Source of the DNA: Clostridium sp. UBA701
Lineage (GTDB): Bacteria > Bacillota > Clostridia > Clostridiales > Clostridiaceae
DNA: 64,000 nucleotides
NCBI GenBank assembly: GCA_002298125.1
Contig: DBMJ01000022.1
Span: forward strand, 131,172-195,171
Direction of reading: 5' to 3'
Shown here: piece after piece, positions 25,252-35,193 of the stretch
How positions within the stretch are numbered: the first letter of the stretch is position 1
How the letters are laid out: the number at the start of each line of letters is the position of its first letter
The notes under the pieces: generated by a model
The model's input: only the letters and a program-made list of their open reading frames with translations
The model's database searches: none
Told to the model about the DNA's origin: nothing
Program-made: the position numbers and the translations under genes

Positions 25252-26583
25252 CTACTGATGTATTACATCTAAGCGGCCAAATTTACTGAATTGACCAAGC
25301 CATGCCAGCTTAACGGTTCCCGTAGGACCATTTCTCTGCTTTGCAATTATACACTCAGCTACATTTTTTTCTTCTGTTTCCTTGTTATAGTATTCATCTC
25401 TATATAGGAACATAACTAAATCCGCATCCTGCTCAATAGAACCAGATTCTCTAAGGTCCGAGAGCATTGGTCTATGGTCTGCTCTTTGCTCCGGTGCACG
25501 GGAGAGCTGTGATAGTGCCACCACAGGACACTGCATCTCCTTTGCCAGTGCCTTTATAGAACGGGAGATTTCTGAAACCTCCTGCTGTCTGCTTTCTGTG
25601 CCGCTAGAGCCTGACATAAGCTGTAGATAATCCACTATTATAAAATCTATTCCATGTTCTATTTTTAACCTTCTGCACTTTGATCTCATCTCCATTACAG
25701 AGGTTCCTGCAGTATCATCAATAAATATTTTAGCTGATGCTAAAGGCCCTGCTGCCCTTGCAATGTTTTCCCAGTCCTTATCCTCTAGGTTTCCTGTTCT
25801 TAGCTTTAGCATATCTACATTTGCCTCAGAGCAAAGCAGCTTATAAGCCAGCTGCTCCTTGGACATTTCTAAGGAAAATATGGCTACATTTTTTCCTGCC
25901 CTAAGAGCGGCATGCTCCGCTAAGTTTAATGCAAAGGTGGTTTTACCCATAGAAGGTCTTGCTGCTATAAGTATCATATCACCCTTTTGAAAGCCTGAGG
26001 TTTTAGAGTCAAGCTCAGGAAATCCAGAGGGAATTCCGGTTATTTGTCCTTTATTATTATAAAGCTTTTCAATTTCTAAAAAGCCTCTCTCAAGCACTGT
26101 GTTCATAGGTTCAAAATCACTGGTGCTCCTCTTTTCAGCAATATCAAAAATCTGCTTCTCAGCTGCATCAAGCACCTCTATAACATTGCTTTGTTTGTTA
26201 TAGCTCTGCTCTATTATCTCTGTAGAGGCCTTTATCAGTCTTCTTAGAATAGACTTTTCCTCTACAATGTTTATATAGGAATGCATATTCGCAGTGGTGG
26301 GTAATGCATTAAAGACCTCTGTAATGTAGGTAATTCCCCCTGCTGCATCAAGCTTTTCTGAAGACTTTAAACTCTCAAAAAGAGTTACCATATCTATAGG
26401 AATATCCTTTTGATATAGATCTACCAGAGAGTTAAAAAGCACCTTATGACTATCTTTATAAAAGTCCTCAGCCTTTAAGACCTCTGTAGCTTGTGCTATA
26501 GCGGTCTTATCAAGCATCATGGCTCCCAGCACACACTGCTCGGCCTGCATATTATGAGGTAAACTCTTAAGAGGTGTATCCAT
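25252..26583 (-). CDS. dnaB: Replicative DNA helicase DnaB
   Basis: This 443-residue hexameric helicase has an N-terminal helical domain (~1-150) with LPHNMQAEQCVLGAMMLD. The RecA-like C-terminal domain shows Walker A AARPSMGKTTFALN (~residues 207-220), FIIVDYLQLM (Walker B), ALSQLSRAPE and SDLRESGSIEQDAD. It unwinds DNA at the replication fork. It is the last gene of the MazG-like-DUF2232-gdpP-rplI-lonC-dnaB set. Confidence 0.97.
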   Translation of the reverse strand: MDTPLKSLPHNMQAEQCVLGAMMLDKTAIAQATEVLKAEDFYKDSHKVLFNSLVDLYQKDIPIDMVTLFESLKSSEKLDAAGGITYITEVFNALPTTANMHSYINIVEEKSILRRLIKASTEIIEQSYNKQSNVIEVLDAAEKQIFDIAEKRSTSDFEPMNTVLERGFLEIEKLYNNKGQITGIPSGFPELDSKTSGFQKGDMILIAARPSMGKTTFALNLAEHAALRAGKNVAIFSLEMSKEQLAYKLLCSEANVDMLKLRTGNLEDKDWENIARAAGPLASAKIFIDDTAGTSVMEMRSKCRRLKIEHGIDFIIVDYLQLMSGSSGTESRQQEVSEISRSIKALAKEMQCPVVALSQLSRAPEQRADHRPMLSDLRESGSIEQDADLVMFLYRDEYYNKETEEKNVAECIIAKQRNGPTGTVKLAWLGQFSKFGRLDVIHQ

Positions 26584-26605
26584 AGTTCATCTCTCCTCCA
26601 AGGCC

Positions 26606-28507
26606 TTATTCAACAAAGGCTATTTTCATAAGCTCCTCAATGGTGGCTACTGTTCTAACCTCTATGTCCTGAAGGTTAGAGGGTACTTCCTTGGCATTAT
26701 CCTCTGGCACAACCACAAGCTTAATGCCCTTACGTCTAGCCCCATATATCTTTTCGAAAATTCCTCCTACAGGCTTTACCTTTCCCCTTAAGGAAATTTC
26801 ACCAGTAATAGCCATATCCTGTCTAATTGGTTTATTTAAAACTGCACTTATTATGCATATGGTTATGGCAGCACCTGCAGAGGGACCATCAATCTTTCCT
26901 CCACCTACCGCGTTTACATGTACGTCAAAATCCTTAAGGTCAATATCTGATACCTTTCTTATTACAGAAGCGGCATTAAACACTGAGTCCTTTGCCATGG
27001 AACCTGCTGTGTCATTAAATCTTATGCTTCCCTTTCCCGCTTCCTTGGCATTAAATACTGCTACCTCTATTTCTATAGTAGAGCCAATATATCCGCTGAC
27101 GCCTAGCCCATAGACATGGCCTACCTCCTGCTTTCCTGTACCCTCTACTTCCTCCACAGGAGTCATTCTAGATATTGAAAGTACTTCTTTTAAATCATCA
27201 AGCTTTAGCAATTTTGGGGAAGTCTTTTTTGCTCTGTTTTTATAAAGGGTATAGCCATATACATCAGCTAGGATGTTAACAGCCTTTCTTCCCTCTATAG
27301 TATAGCGACTTATAAGTTCTGCCACCCCTTCTTCTAATCTTATCTTAAGCTTTTCTGCCGCAGAGGTTACTATCTTTTCGATGTCTACTGCAGATAAGGG
27401 CTCAAAGTATACCTCGGTACACCTTGATCTTAAGGCTGCATTTATCTGATGGGGTTCTCTTGTGGTGGCTCCTATTAGTACAAAGTCTGCAGGAGCTCCC
27501 TTCTCGAAGAGATATTTTATATATTTAGGTGTGTTTTCATCATCTGGATCGTAATAAGAGGATGAAAACTCCACTCTCTTATCCTCTAGCACCTTTAAAA
27601 GCTTATTTTGAAGAATCTCATCTAGCTCTCCAATTTCATCAATAAATAAAACTCCTCCATGAGCCTCAGTTACTAAGCCAGGCTTTGGCTCTGGAATGCC
27701 AGTTTCAGCTAAATCCCTCTTGCTGCCCTGATAAATTGGATCATGCACAGAGCCAAGCAGAGGATTTGTTATTTCTCTAGGATCCCATCTTAGAGTAGTA
27801 CCATCTACCTCCACAAACTTTGCCTCTTCATGAAAAGGTGTATGCTTTAATGCTTTTGCTTCCTGCAGCGCCAGCCTTGCAGCAGTGGTTTTACCTACTC
27901 CTGGTGGACCGTATAATATTATGTGCTGTGGATAAGGAGAAGCCATCTTTGATATAAGGGATCTAATGGCTCTTTCTTGTCCAATTATTTCTGAAAAGCT
28001 CTCAGGTCTAAGCTGAGATAAAATGTTTTTGGTTAACTTTTTTGAATCTAGAATCTCCAGCTGAGCGTACCTCTTTAAGGTCTTTGCATTTTCTGGACCC
28101 TTCTGCTTTTTAATAATGCCCATGCGCACTTCGTCCATGTATTTATCCTGGCGCTCCAGCATTATCTGCTCAACCTGCTCCTCTATTTGATTTTGTACAT
28201 ATTTTCTTGCTATGGCATCGGCTATCCAGTAGTTTAAATCCTCTAGAGCACTGTTTAAGTTTTTCTCTGTAGGAACTACCTCTATTCCCTTACCATCACT
28301 TGCTATCTTTATTAGTGCATATATTCTTTTATATGGGTCATCACTGTGGATATAGCTTTGAAGCTTAAACTTTACTATTCTTGCCTTTAATGCACCCTCG
28401 TCAAGCACATTCTTAAGCACTTCAAAAAGTACATCTATCTGGCTTTTTAAAGGTGCTCCCTCCACTAAATCCCTCTCTATATCCTGCAATTTAAACTGAG
28501 ATTTCAC
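26606..28507 (-). CDS. lonC: Lon-family ATP-dependent protease (LonC type)
   Basis: This 633-residue protein lacks the long Lon N-domain. It has an ATPase domain with Walker A LYGPPGVGKTTAAR (~residue 200) and VLFIDEIGEL, an inserted region containing YYDPDDENTP, and a C-terminal Lon protease domain. The catalytic dyad is Ser in DGPSAGAAIT and Lys in GGIFEKIYGARR. It is probably a cytosolic quality-control protease. The name LonC is by resemblance in length and layout to clostridial proteins next to rplI and dnaB; LonB-like is an alternative label. Confidence 0.85.
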   Translation of the reverse strand: MKSQFKLQDIERDLVEGAPLKSQIDVLFEVLKNVLDEGALKARIVKFKLQSYIHSDDPYKRIYALIKIASDGKGIEVVPTEKNLNSALEDLNYWIADAIARKYVQNQIEEQVEQIMLERQDKYMDEVRMGIIKKQKGPENAKTLKRYAQLEILDSKKLTKNILSQLRPESFSEIIGQERAIRSLISKMASPYPQHIILYGPPGVGKTTAARLALQEAKALKHTPFHEEAKFVEVDGTTLRWDPREITNPLLGSVHDPIYQGSKRDLAETGIPEPKPGLVTEAHGGVLFIDEIGELDEILQNKLLKVLEDKRVEFSSSYYDPDDENTPKYIKYLFEKGAPADFVLIGATTREPHQINAALRSRCTEVYFEPLSAVDIEKIVTSAAEKLKIRLEEGVAELISRYTIEGRKAVNILADVYGYTLYKNRAKKTSPKLLKLDDLKEVLSISRMTPVEEVEGTGKQEVGHVYGLGVSGYIGSTIEIEVAVFNAKEAGKGSIRFNDTAGSMAKDSVFNAASVIRKVSDIDLKDFDVHVNAVGGGKIDGPSAGAAITICIISAVLNKPIRQDMAITGEISLRGKVKPVGGIFEKIYGARRKGIKLVVVPEDNAKEVPSNLQDIEVRTVATIEELMKIAFVE

Positions 28508-28545
28508 TCTTTTTCTCCTCTCTTATTCTGTCACTGCTGTAAAGT

Positions 28546-28992
28546 CTATTGAGCATCCGAAACAACTACCTTTATCTTAGTTGAAACCTCAGGATACACC
28601 TTTACTTCTACATCATAGCTTCCTGTTTGTCTTATTGTTTCTACAACAATTTTCTTCTTATCGATATTTACACCGTGCTGGGCATTTAATGCCTCTGCCA
28701 CATCCTTGCTTGTAATGGAACCGAAAAGTCTTCCACTGTCACCGCTTTTTACAGTGATCTTTACTTCTTTATTCTTAAGCCCCTCTGCTATCCTTTGAGC
28801 TTCTTCAATTTCTGCAAGCTTTTTTCTTCTCTCTGATTCCTTTTTCTGATTTAACATATTTAAATTTGCATCTGTAGCCTCTTGAGCTAGTTTTTTAGGA
28901 AACAAAAAGTTCCTTGCATATCCATCGGAAGCGTTAATAACCTCTCCCTTTTTTCCTACTCCTTTTATATCAGCTAATAAAATTACCTTCAT
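28546..28992 (-). CDS. rplI: 50S ribosomal protein L9
   Basis: This 148-residue protein has the N-terminal rRNA-binding domain MKVILLADIKGVGKKGEVIN and GYARNFLFPKKLA. A long central helix follows (~45-75), then the C-terminal domain with GRLFGSIT. It overlaps gdpP by 4 bp (ATGA). In this organism it is away from rpsF-ssb-rpsR, which lies 10 kb to the right. Confidence 0.97.
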   Translation of the reverse strand: MKVILLADIKGVGKKGEVINASDGYARNFLFPKKLAQEATDANLNMLNQKKESERRKKLAEIEEAQRIAEGLKNKEVKITVKSGDSGRLFGSITSKDVAEALNAQHGVNIDKKKIVVETIRQTGSYDVEVKVYPEVSTKIKVVVSDAQ

Positions 28993-30980
28993 TTCTTTTC
29001 ACCTTCCCTTAAGTATTTATCTATGGCATCCCTGAGTTTCTTTTCTGCCTCCTCCAGAGTGATATTTAAAAGTCTCGTACCAGCTATGGTCATATGGCCG
29101 CCGCCACCAAGGGATTCTAAAATGAGTTGAACGTTTACCTCACCAAGGGATCTTCCACTTATTAAAACTTCATTCTCTATTTTAACAAGAACGAAGGAGG
29201 ATTGAATACCTGTAATATTTAACAACTCATCCGCTGCTTGGGCAGCCAGTACAGGGTCTTCTATTTCTGGTGGACAAGCTGCAATTGCTACTCCATTTTC
29301 CACCTTTGCAGTCTTTAATATTTCTGCTCTTTTAATAAAGGTATCAAGATTGTCTGCAAATAATCTCTTAACCTCTATGGTATCAGCTCCTAATCTTCTT
29401 AGAAAGCCTGCAGCCTCAAAGGTTCTCACCCCAGTTTTAAAATAAAAATTCTTAGTGTCCACACAGATTCCTGCCAGCAGTGCCTCTGCTTCAATTCGCT
29501 TTAGCTTTGGTTTTTCAGTCATATACTGAATCATTTCTGTAACCATTTCTGAGGTAGAGGAGGCATAGGGCTCTACATAGGTTAAAAGAGCTCCCTCAAT
29601 GGCATCTGCAGATCTTCTGTGGTGATCTATTATTACAATTCTTTTGCTGTGCTTTACAAGGTCATAATTTTGAACGTAGCCCTTAGAATGTACATCTACC
29701 AGCACAAGCAGCGTATTATCATCCTGATGTGCCCTATAGCCTTCATTATCTGTAAAGGCATTTTCATAGTCCTTATCTGCATTAAACTCATCTAAAACCT
29801 GCTGTATGGAACCATTACTCTGCTCAAGAATAATAGAGCATGGCACATCTAAGGATCTTACAGTGCTGTAGAGACCAATAGCAGCGCCAAGACAATCTAT
29901 ATCTGCATTTTTATGCCCCATAATAAAGACCTTGGAGCTTTCGTTTATTAGATCTACCAGTGCGTGAGCTATGACTCTTGCTCTTACCTTAGTCCTCTTT
30001 TCAAACTCCTTGGTTTTTCCACCATAAAAGGACAATCTGTCTCCACGCTTCACTACCACCTGATCTCCTCCACGCCCAAGAGCAAGCTCCTTTGCTGACA
30101 TGGCAAGGTTATAGTTTTCAAGGGGGGATTCAGCTCCTCTTCCCACTCCTACGCTTAAGGTCACAGCAAGAGTATTGCCATTATTGATCTCTCTTACTGT
30201 ATCTAATATATCGAACTTTTTCTCAATTTCCTTCACTATGTGTTTATCCTGTACCACCAATATATATTTATTTGAAGCATATTTTTTAACTAAGGCACTT
30301 AAGCTCTGAGCGTAGGCGTTAATGCTGCGTTCTACCTCAGCAATTAAAAGAGGTTTTTTATCCTCCTCTGTGCTTTTTATAACCTCATCAAGATTGTCTA
30401 CCTCTATTAGTAATACGGTATTCTTTTCCTCTTCAAACTTTTTATTAAGGACTTCAAATTCGGTTACATCATAAAAATAAGCTAGGATAATTCTGTCTGA
30501 GGAGTTCTTATCACTCATTTCTATAATACTGGTGTACAAATCATAGTATTTTCCCTTTAGCTCTACTCCAAGGTAACTAGTTTTCTTCTCCTCCAGCACC
30601 AGCTGGGTATTAAAATCCTTTAAAATACCTTGGATATTCTCCCCCAGCACATCATCCTCTTTCAGTATTTCCTGAAAGTTTTTATTATACCAAAGGATAT
30701 TGCCCTCTGCACCAATAATAATTAATGGAAAGGGTAGCTTCACCAAGGTGTTTTGAGTAGCTATGTCTAGCTTGCTGGAAAAGTCCTCTATAAACTTTTT
30801 CCACTCATTCTTCTTCTCCTTGGACTTTTGTATATTGTATATGACTAATATACCGTATCCTATAAGTGCCACAGAAGCAGGTACAAATTGCCCCACGGCA
30901 TAGAGTACCACTATTAGGACAGCTATAAAAACCATATAAAGCTTGTTGCTAGGACTAAAATATGTATATTTGTCTTCCAT
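28989..30980 (-). CDS. gdpP: GdpP, c-di-AMP phosphodiesterase (PAS-GGDEF-DHH-DHHA1)
   Basis: This 663-residue membrane protein has two N-terminal spans (~15-55), a PAS-like domain (~70-150) and a degenerate GGDEF domain (~170-300). The DHH domain contains MGHKNADIDCLGAAIG, the DxH of VLVDVHSK and the DHH of IIDHHRR. The C-terminal DHHA1 domain contains GGGGHMTIAGTRL. It degrades c-di-AMP and so influences osmotic and wall homeostasis. It is translationally coupled to rplI. Confidence 0.95.
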   Translation of the reverse strand: MEDKYTYFSPSNKLYMVFIAVLIVVLYAVGQFVPASVALIGYGILVIYNIQKSKEKKNEWKKFIEDFSSKLDIATQNTLVKLPFPLIIIGAEGNILWYNKNFQEILKEDDVLGENIQGILKDFNTQLVLEEKKTSYLGVELKGKYYDLYTSIIEMSDKNSSDRIILAYFYDVTEFEVLNKKFEEEKNTVLLIEVDNLDEVIKSTEEDKKPLLIAEVERSINAYAQSLSALVKKYASNKYILVVQDKHIVKEIEKKFDILDTVREINNGNTLAVTLSVGVGRGAESPLENYNLAMSAKELALGRGGDQVVVKRGDRLSFYGGKTKEFEKRTKVRARVIAHALVDLINESSKVFIMGHKNADIDCLGAAIGLYSTVRSLDVPCSIILEQSNGSIQQVLDEFNADKDYENAFTDNEGYRAHQDDNTLLVLVDVHSKGYVQNYDLVKHSKRIVIIDHHRRSADAIEGALLTYVEPYASSTSEMVTEMIQYMTEKPKLKRIEAEALLAGICVDTKNFYFKTGVRTFEAAGFLRRLGADTIEVKRLFADNLDTFIKRAEILKTAKVENGVAIAACPPEIEDPVLAAQAADELLNITGIQSSFVLVKIENEVLISGRSLGEVNVQLILESLGGGGHMTIAGTRLLNITLEEAEKKLRDAIDKYLREGEKK

Positions 30981-30989
30981 AGTGTTCTC

Positions 30990-31985
30990 CTACTTTTTAT
31001 TAAACAATCTTTCTGGATCGAGTTTTCTAAAGTCCATAATCATATCTATTAGGCCCAGATAGAAGAAAATAATATCAAACTGCATCATTATAATTATAAC
31101 CACAATGGCCATAAGAGTGTTCCATGTCTTGAAGCGATACTTTAAGAAATACACAGTAAGTGCTGCACCGTCAAAGGCTAGGATTATTCTTGCAATTACT
31201 ATTATAAAGGTAATAAAATATTGAGCTTGGGGCATTCCAACCTTTATAAGAATAAGCCCTAAGCACACTAGAATTATAAGTAGTGCTCCCATTCTGTTGT
31301 TTACATAGAGTGATGTAAAGGGTGGCAGGGGCTTCATCTCATATTTGAGTTTTTTAAGTATGAGTCTGGTAACAAAATAATCTAACACTGCTACTATTAG
31401 CACAGATATTGCAGCACTGCCTGGTAAAAGCTGCTTTAGAAGCTCTGTAGTAATCCTAGGAAAAACCCTGTCAAATTGGGCTAGCTGATCCTCAGTAAGC
31501 CCCATGGATTTATACATGCTTATTGCTGCATCCCTCTGTGCATTTATCATGTCTATTAATTTCCAAAAGCTATCTATGGCACCCTTTAGTCCATTTGGTG
31601 ATAAAAACCATACAAATATGGCTCCATCCACCACCACACCTATGATTATTGCCAAAGACAGGAAAAATATAGTTTTCCCTGCAGATTTTTTATTAACAAT
31701 ACTGTACCCTAGCACCAGAGACAATAGTGAAAAGTTAATCACCATGCCTAAAGCCTGAATGGGACCTATCATAATACCCACTATTATTCCTGTGGCTACT
31801 ATAGATGCAAGCATAGGTTTAAGACCATGTCTTATGAATAATACTGCTGCAGGTATTGGCAATACTATAAGCTTTAAAAACCCTAAGCCTGGAACAAATG
31901 CTGACATAAGCATTATAATGACACACAGAGCCGTCATAAGCCCTGCTTCTACTGTAGTTTTAGATGAGAATCCTGTATTATTCAT
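30990..31985 (-). CDS. DUF2232 membrane protein (YybS-like)
   Basis: This 331-residue protein has about eight hydrophobic segments throughout and an N-terminal TVEAGLMTALCVIIMLMSAF. It belongs with DUF2232 proteins, which are commonly encoded before gdpP/yybT and rplI in Firmicutes. The molecular role is unknown. It lies 9 bp before gdpP. Confidence 0.8.
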   Translation of the reverse strand: MNNTGFSSKTTVEAGLMTALCVIIMLMSAFVPGLGFLKLIVLPIPAAVLFIRHGLKPMLASIVATGIIVGIMIGPIQALGMVINFSLLSLVLGYSIVNKKSAGKTIFFLSLAIIIGVVVDGAIFVWFLSPNGLKGAIDSFWKLIDMINAQRDAAISMYKSMGLTEDQLAQFDRVFPRITTELLKQLLPGSAAISVLIVAVLDYFVTRLILKKLKYEMKPLPPFTSLYVNNRMGALLIILVCLGLILIKVGMPQAQYFITFIIVIARIILAFDGAALTVYFLKYRFKTWNTLMAIVVIIIMMQFDIIFFYLGLIDMIMDFRKLDPERLFNKK

Positions 31986-32005
31986 TTTATCCTCCTGTGA
32001 AGAAG

Positions 32006-32323
32006 TTAGCCTCTATCCTCTAGATATTCTAAGAGCTTGCTTAAGTCTCCTCCATTTTTCTCTATATTGTCTCCCTCGAAAATTCCTTCCTGAAGCTTTT
32101 CCTTTATATTTTTATCCACCTCTTTATGACTATAGCCTAATCTATCCCCTAGGATATAAAGCACCGTTATTGCCCCGGAAATACATTGGAGTATAGACTC
32201 TTTTGCTACGTTGCTGCCTCTGGTAAGAAGTTTGTAAAAATCTCCTATAAGGCATAGAAGCTCAGCCTTTAGTTCTTCAATGATTTTCACATTTGTCATA
32301 ATGTTAAACTCTTCTCTTTTCAT
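32006..32323 (-). CDS. MazG-like protein
   Basis: This 105-residue helical protein contains a MazG-like core (ELLCLIGDFYKLLTRG, then ISGAITVLYILGDRLGYS). Proteins of this short type occur before DUF2232/gdpP genes in clostridia. Whether it hydrolyses nucleotides is not known. The ATG at 32323 follows AAGGAG by only 3 bp, so an internal ATG eight codons in is a possible start. Confidence 0.65.
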   Translation of the reverse strand: MKREEFNIMTNVKIIEELKAELLCLIGDFYKLLTRGSNVAKESILQCISGAITVLYILGDRLGYSHKEVDKNIKEKLQEGIFEGDNIEKNGGDLSKLLEYLEDRG

Positions 32324-32354
32324 TAACTCCTTCCCCCTTTGAGCCTATAGTTTT

Positions 32355-32383
32355 ATTTTAGTGATATTTATACTTTAATGCAA
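32355..32383 (-). promoter_or_regulatory. Promoter of the MazG-like to dnaB operon
   Basis: TTGCAT (32378-32383), a 17-bp spacer, then TAAAAT (32355-32360), 32 bp upstream of the first gene on the minus strand. Confidence 0.55.
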
Positions 32384-32424
32384 CTATAAGCTTAATATTA
32401 GAGGGTTTTGTTATGCGACAAAAT

Positions 32425-32455
32425 AAATAGGCCCAGCATGCAAACATGGCCTTTG
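32425..32455 (-). terminator. Probable terminator of the ABC transporter operon
   Basis: On the minus strand AGGCC and GGGCCT pair around a CATG-containing loop, followed by TATTTATTTT. It lies 40-70 bp beyond the last permease gene. Confidence 0.5.
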
Positions 32456-32492
32456 CATACTGAACCCTTAAGGGATGATTTTTAGCTGCAAT

Positions 32493-33320
32493 TTAATGAG
32501 TGGATAGTATACCCCATTCTCTACACTTTTTCTCTACTCTTAAGAAGATAAAGCTGCCTGCAAACCATAGTATCACCATGGCTAAGCTTATTATTGCAAA
32601 CTCAGTTTTCAATGAGAACAGGGGAGTCTGGCCTATAAGAAGAGCTCGGCTGCTATCATACACATAGGTTAGTGGAATTATTAAGCTTATAAATAATAAT
32701 CCTCTTGGCATAACCTTTATAGGGAAAAAGGAACCTGAAAAGCCCGAGGTTATGCTGCTTGTCAAATCAATAATTCCATTGGCCTCCTTTGCCATTAGTA
32801 CTAGTGCAGCCACGGCAAGACCTAGACCTAACATTCCTATTAACCCTGGAATGAGAAACAATATGGCCTTAAATAGATTTGCATTTATATTAAAGCCAAA
32901 AGCAAAGTGGCATACAATGCCTGTAATTATTATCTCAAAGGTAGTAGCACAAAAATTAAAGCTGCTTTTACCTACTAGTAGAAGAACCCTGCTGACAGGA
33001 GCACTCCAATTAGACTCTAAAACCCCCTGTCTCATCTCCTCCTTCAAGGAAAAGCCCATGGTCCAAAATACCGTAGATACATACCCTGATATCATATAAC
33101 CTATAACCAAAAATCCTACGAAATCGGAATTGCCAGTATATTGCTGAAAGCCTGAGAGCTCTCCAGCCTCACTAAAGGTTTTACCCATAAAGTAAAAGGG
33201 AGTAATCCACATTAAGGGGTCAAACAGTGTCATAAGCATATTTATAGGATAGCGAAAATACATTCTCATGCCTATTAAAAACCTAGCCCTTATAACTCTT
33301 AGTGCATGTTTAAAATTCAT
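32493..33320 (-). CDS. ABC-2 type permease (distal)
   Basis: This 275-residue integral membrane protein has about six spans. It shows the ABC-2 pattern with YPINMLMTLFDPLMWI near the N-terminus, a central QGVLESNWSAPVSR segment and a late SGSFFPIKVMPRG motif. It pairs with the similar upstream permease and the ATPase to form an exporter. The substrate is not evident. Confidence 0.85.
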   Translation of the reverse strand: MNFKHALRVIRARFLIGMRMYFRYPINMLMTLFDPLMWITPFYFMGKTFSEAGELSGFQQYTGNSDFVGFLVIGYMISGYVSTVFWTMGFSLKEEMRQGVLESNWSAPVSRVLLLVGKSSFNFCATTFEIIITGIVCHFAFGFNINANLFKAILFLIPGLIGMLGLGLAVAALVLMAKEANGIIDLTSSITSGFSGSFFPIKVMPRGLLFISLIIPLTYVYDSSRALLIGQTPLFSLKTEFAIISLAMVILWFAGSFIFLRVEKKCREWGILSTH

Positions 33321-33331
33321 ATTTCCACCTC

Positions 33332-34156
33332 CTAAAATCTCTCTAGCGATCCAAATTCTTTGACTTTGTTTTCTGTACCCCTAAAGGCTATTCTACCCAG
33401 GAGCAAAAATATAAGCCCCTCAAAAATACATATTAGAATATCACCCTTTATGGCAGATAGAGCTGTTCCTTTTATCATCACCTCTCTACTTATCTCTATT
33501 CCATAAGTAAAAGGAATGAACTTTGAAGCTGTCTGAAGCAGTTTTGGCATTACAGCTATAGGAAAGGTTATTCCGCAGACTATCATCATAATTCCTCTTA
33601 CTACGTTTACCGCAGCATTGGCTTCCTTTGCCCAAAGCACTAAGCTTGCAAACAGCACCCCTACCCCATAAACTCCTGGCACCATTATTAAAAACACTAA
33701 AATCCAGGTAAGAGGATTGCCCGTAAAGTGAATGCCGTATATAAACCTATATTCTAACACAGATATAACTGCTATTATAAAGCCCTGTAGTGCTGATATG
33801 AAAGCTCCTCCCACTAGTAAATCTATTCTATTAATTGGACACAGCCAGTTAGATTCCAAGGTTCCTCTCATCTGTTCCTCTCTTAAAGTTGTCCCAAAGC
33901 TCCACATGGTGATATTTACCCACATCCAAGCCATAGTACCTACCACAATATAACCCATAAAGCTATTAGTGCCCGTTACTGCTTGAAAGCTTGCTGAGGA
34001 TCCTCCCCCAGGTCCTGCCATACCAACAGCACTTAAAATATACATAAGAGGAAATATTAGAGGCCAAATCAGCATTTGAATTATCCAGGTAGGATACCTT
34101 ACCATCTGGATAAAGTCCTTTTTCACTACTGCAGAGATAGTTCTTATTCTATGCAT
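33332..34156 (-). CDS. ABC-2 type permease (proximal)
   Basis: This 274-residue protein is a paralogue of the next gene. It has six predicted spans, MVRYPTWIIQMLIWPLIFPL near the start, GTLESNWLCPINR in the middle, and VCGITFPIAVMPK. The two permeases probably form a heterodimeric channel. It is separated by 11 bp from the ATPase gene on one side and the second permease on the other. Confidence 0.85.
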   Translation of the reverse strand: MHRIRTISAVVKKDFIQMVRYPTWIIQMLIWPLIFPLMYILSAVGMAGPGGGSSASFQAVTGTNSFMGYIVVGTMAWMWVNITMWSFGTTLREEQMRGTLESNWLCPINRIDLLVGGAFISALQGFIIAVISVLEYRFIYGIHFTGNPLTWILVFLIMVPGVYGVGVLFASLVLWAKEANAAVNVVRGIMMIVCGITFPIAVMPKLLQTASKFIPFTYGIEISREVMIKGTALSAIKGDILICIFEGLIFLLLGRIAFRGTENKVKEFGSLERF

Positions 34157-34167
34157 ATTAAAGCCCC

Positions 34168-35181
34168 CTATTCTCTTAGGGTCTTTCCTGTAAGACTAAT
34201 AAATACATCCTCCAGGGAAGGTTCCAACACGTTGATATTTAGTACTGCACTCTTATGTCTTCCTAGACTGTCTAGTATATTTTGAATGATTATCTCTCCA
34301 TCATTGTGATGCACGGTAAGGATATAGCTTCTATCCTCTTCGCTGTACTCTACAATTACCTTTTCTACAGCCGAAAGTGACTCCAGCTCCACAATAAGCT
34401 CCTCCTTAGCAGAAGAAACCCTTATTTTAATAATCTTAGTCTGATGAAGGCGGCTCTTTAGCTTCTCTGGAGTATCTAGTGCTATGATTTTTCCTCCGTC
34501 TACAATGGCGATTCTATCACAGAGAAAATCTGCCTCCTCCATATAATGCGTGGTTAAGAGCACCGTTCTTCCTTCCCTCTTTATATCTAAAATTATTTCC
34601 CTAAGATTTAGGGCAGATTGAGGATCAAGACCTAAGGTGGGCTCATCTAAAAGTACTACAGGAGCATTTGGAATCAGTGCCTTTCCAAGGGCCACTTTTT
34701 GCTTCATACCCGTTGAAAATTTCTCAACCAGCTCATCTGCCTTATCTATTAGCTCCAGTCTTTTAAGTATTTCCTCACTTCTTCTTGCACCTTCACTCTT
34801 ACTGCAGCCATACAGTGCAGCAAAATATTCTAGGTTTTCTCTAGCGGTAAGCTTCCAATATATGCTTCTATCTCCTGCCAATACTGTTCCTATTTTGCCC
34901 AGGGCCTGCAGCGGCTTTTTATCCACATCCTCACCCATTACCTTAACATTTCCTGAGGTTGGTCTAAGAAGTCCTGTTATCATCTTTATAGTAGTAGTTT
35001 TCCCTGCACCATTTGGCCCTAAGAGACCAAATATCTCACCTCTATATATGTCAAAGCTAATATCATCTACCGCTTTAAATTCTTTTCTCTCAATGGTCCT
35101 CATAAATTTTTTCTTCTTAGTAATAAAGGTCTTTTTAAGCTCTATTACCTCAACAGCTTTTTCCATAGCACTTTGTTCCAT
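34168..35181 (-). CDS. ABC transporter ATP-binding protein (NatA/DRR-like)
   Basis: This 337-residue ATPase has Walker A LLGPNGAGKTTTIK (~residue 54), signature FSTGMKQKVALGKAL, Walker B VVLLDEPTLGLDP and the H-loop LTTHYMEEA. The C-terminal ~90 residues are the extension seen in ABC-2 exporter ATPases. It energises the two downstream permeases. Upstream small genes in the same direction suggest envelope-stress regulation of the set. Confidence 0.9.
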   Translation of the reverse strand: MEQSAMEKAVEVIELKKTFITKKKKFMRTIERKEFKAVDDISFDIYRGEIFGLLGPNGAGKTTTIKMITGLLRPTSGNVKVMGEDVDKKPLQALGKIGTVLAGDRSIYWKLTARENLEYFAALYGCSKSEGARRSEEILKRLELIDKADELVEKFSTGMKQKVALGKALIPNAPVVLLDEPTLGLDPQSALNLREIILDIKREGRTVLLTTHYMEEADFLCDRIAIVDGGKIIALDTPEKLKSRLHQTKIIKIRVSSAKEELIVELESLSAVEKVIVEYSEEDRSYILTVHHNDGEIIIQNILDSLGRHKSAVLNINVLEPSLEDVFISLTGKTLRE

Positions 35182-35193
35182 AAATAACCCCTC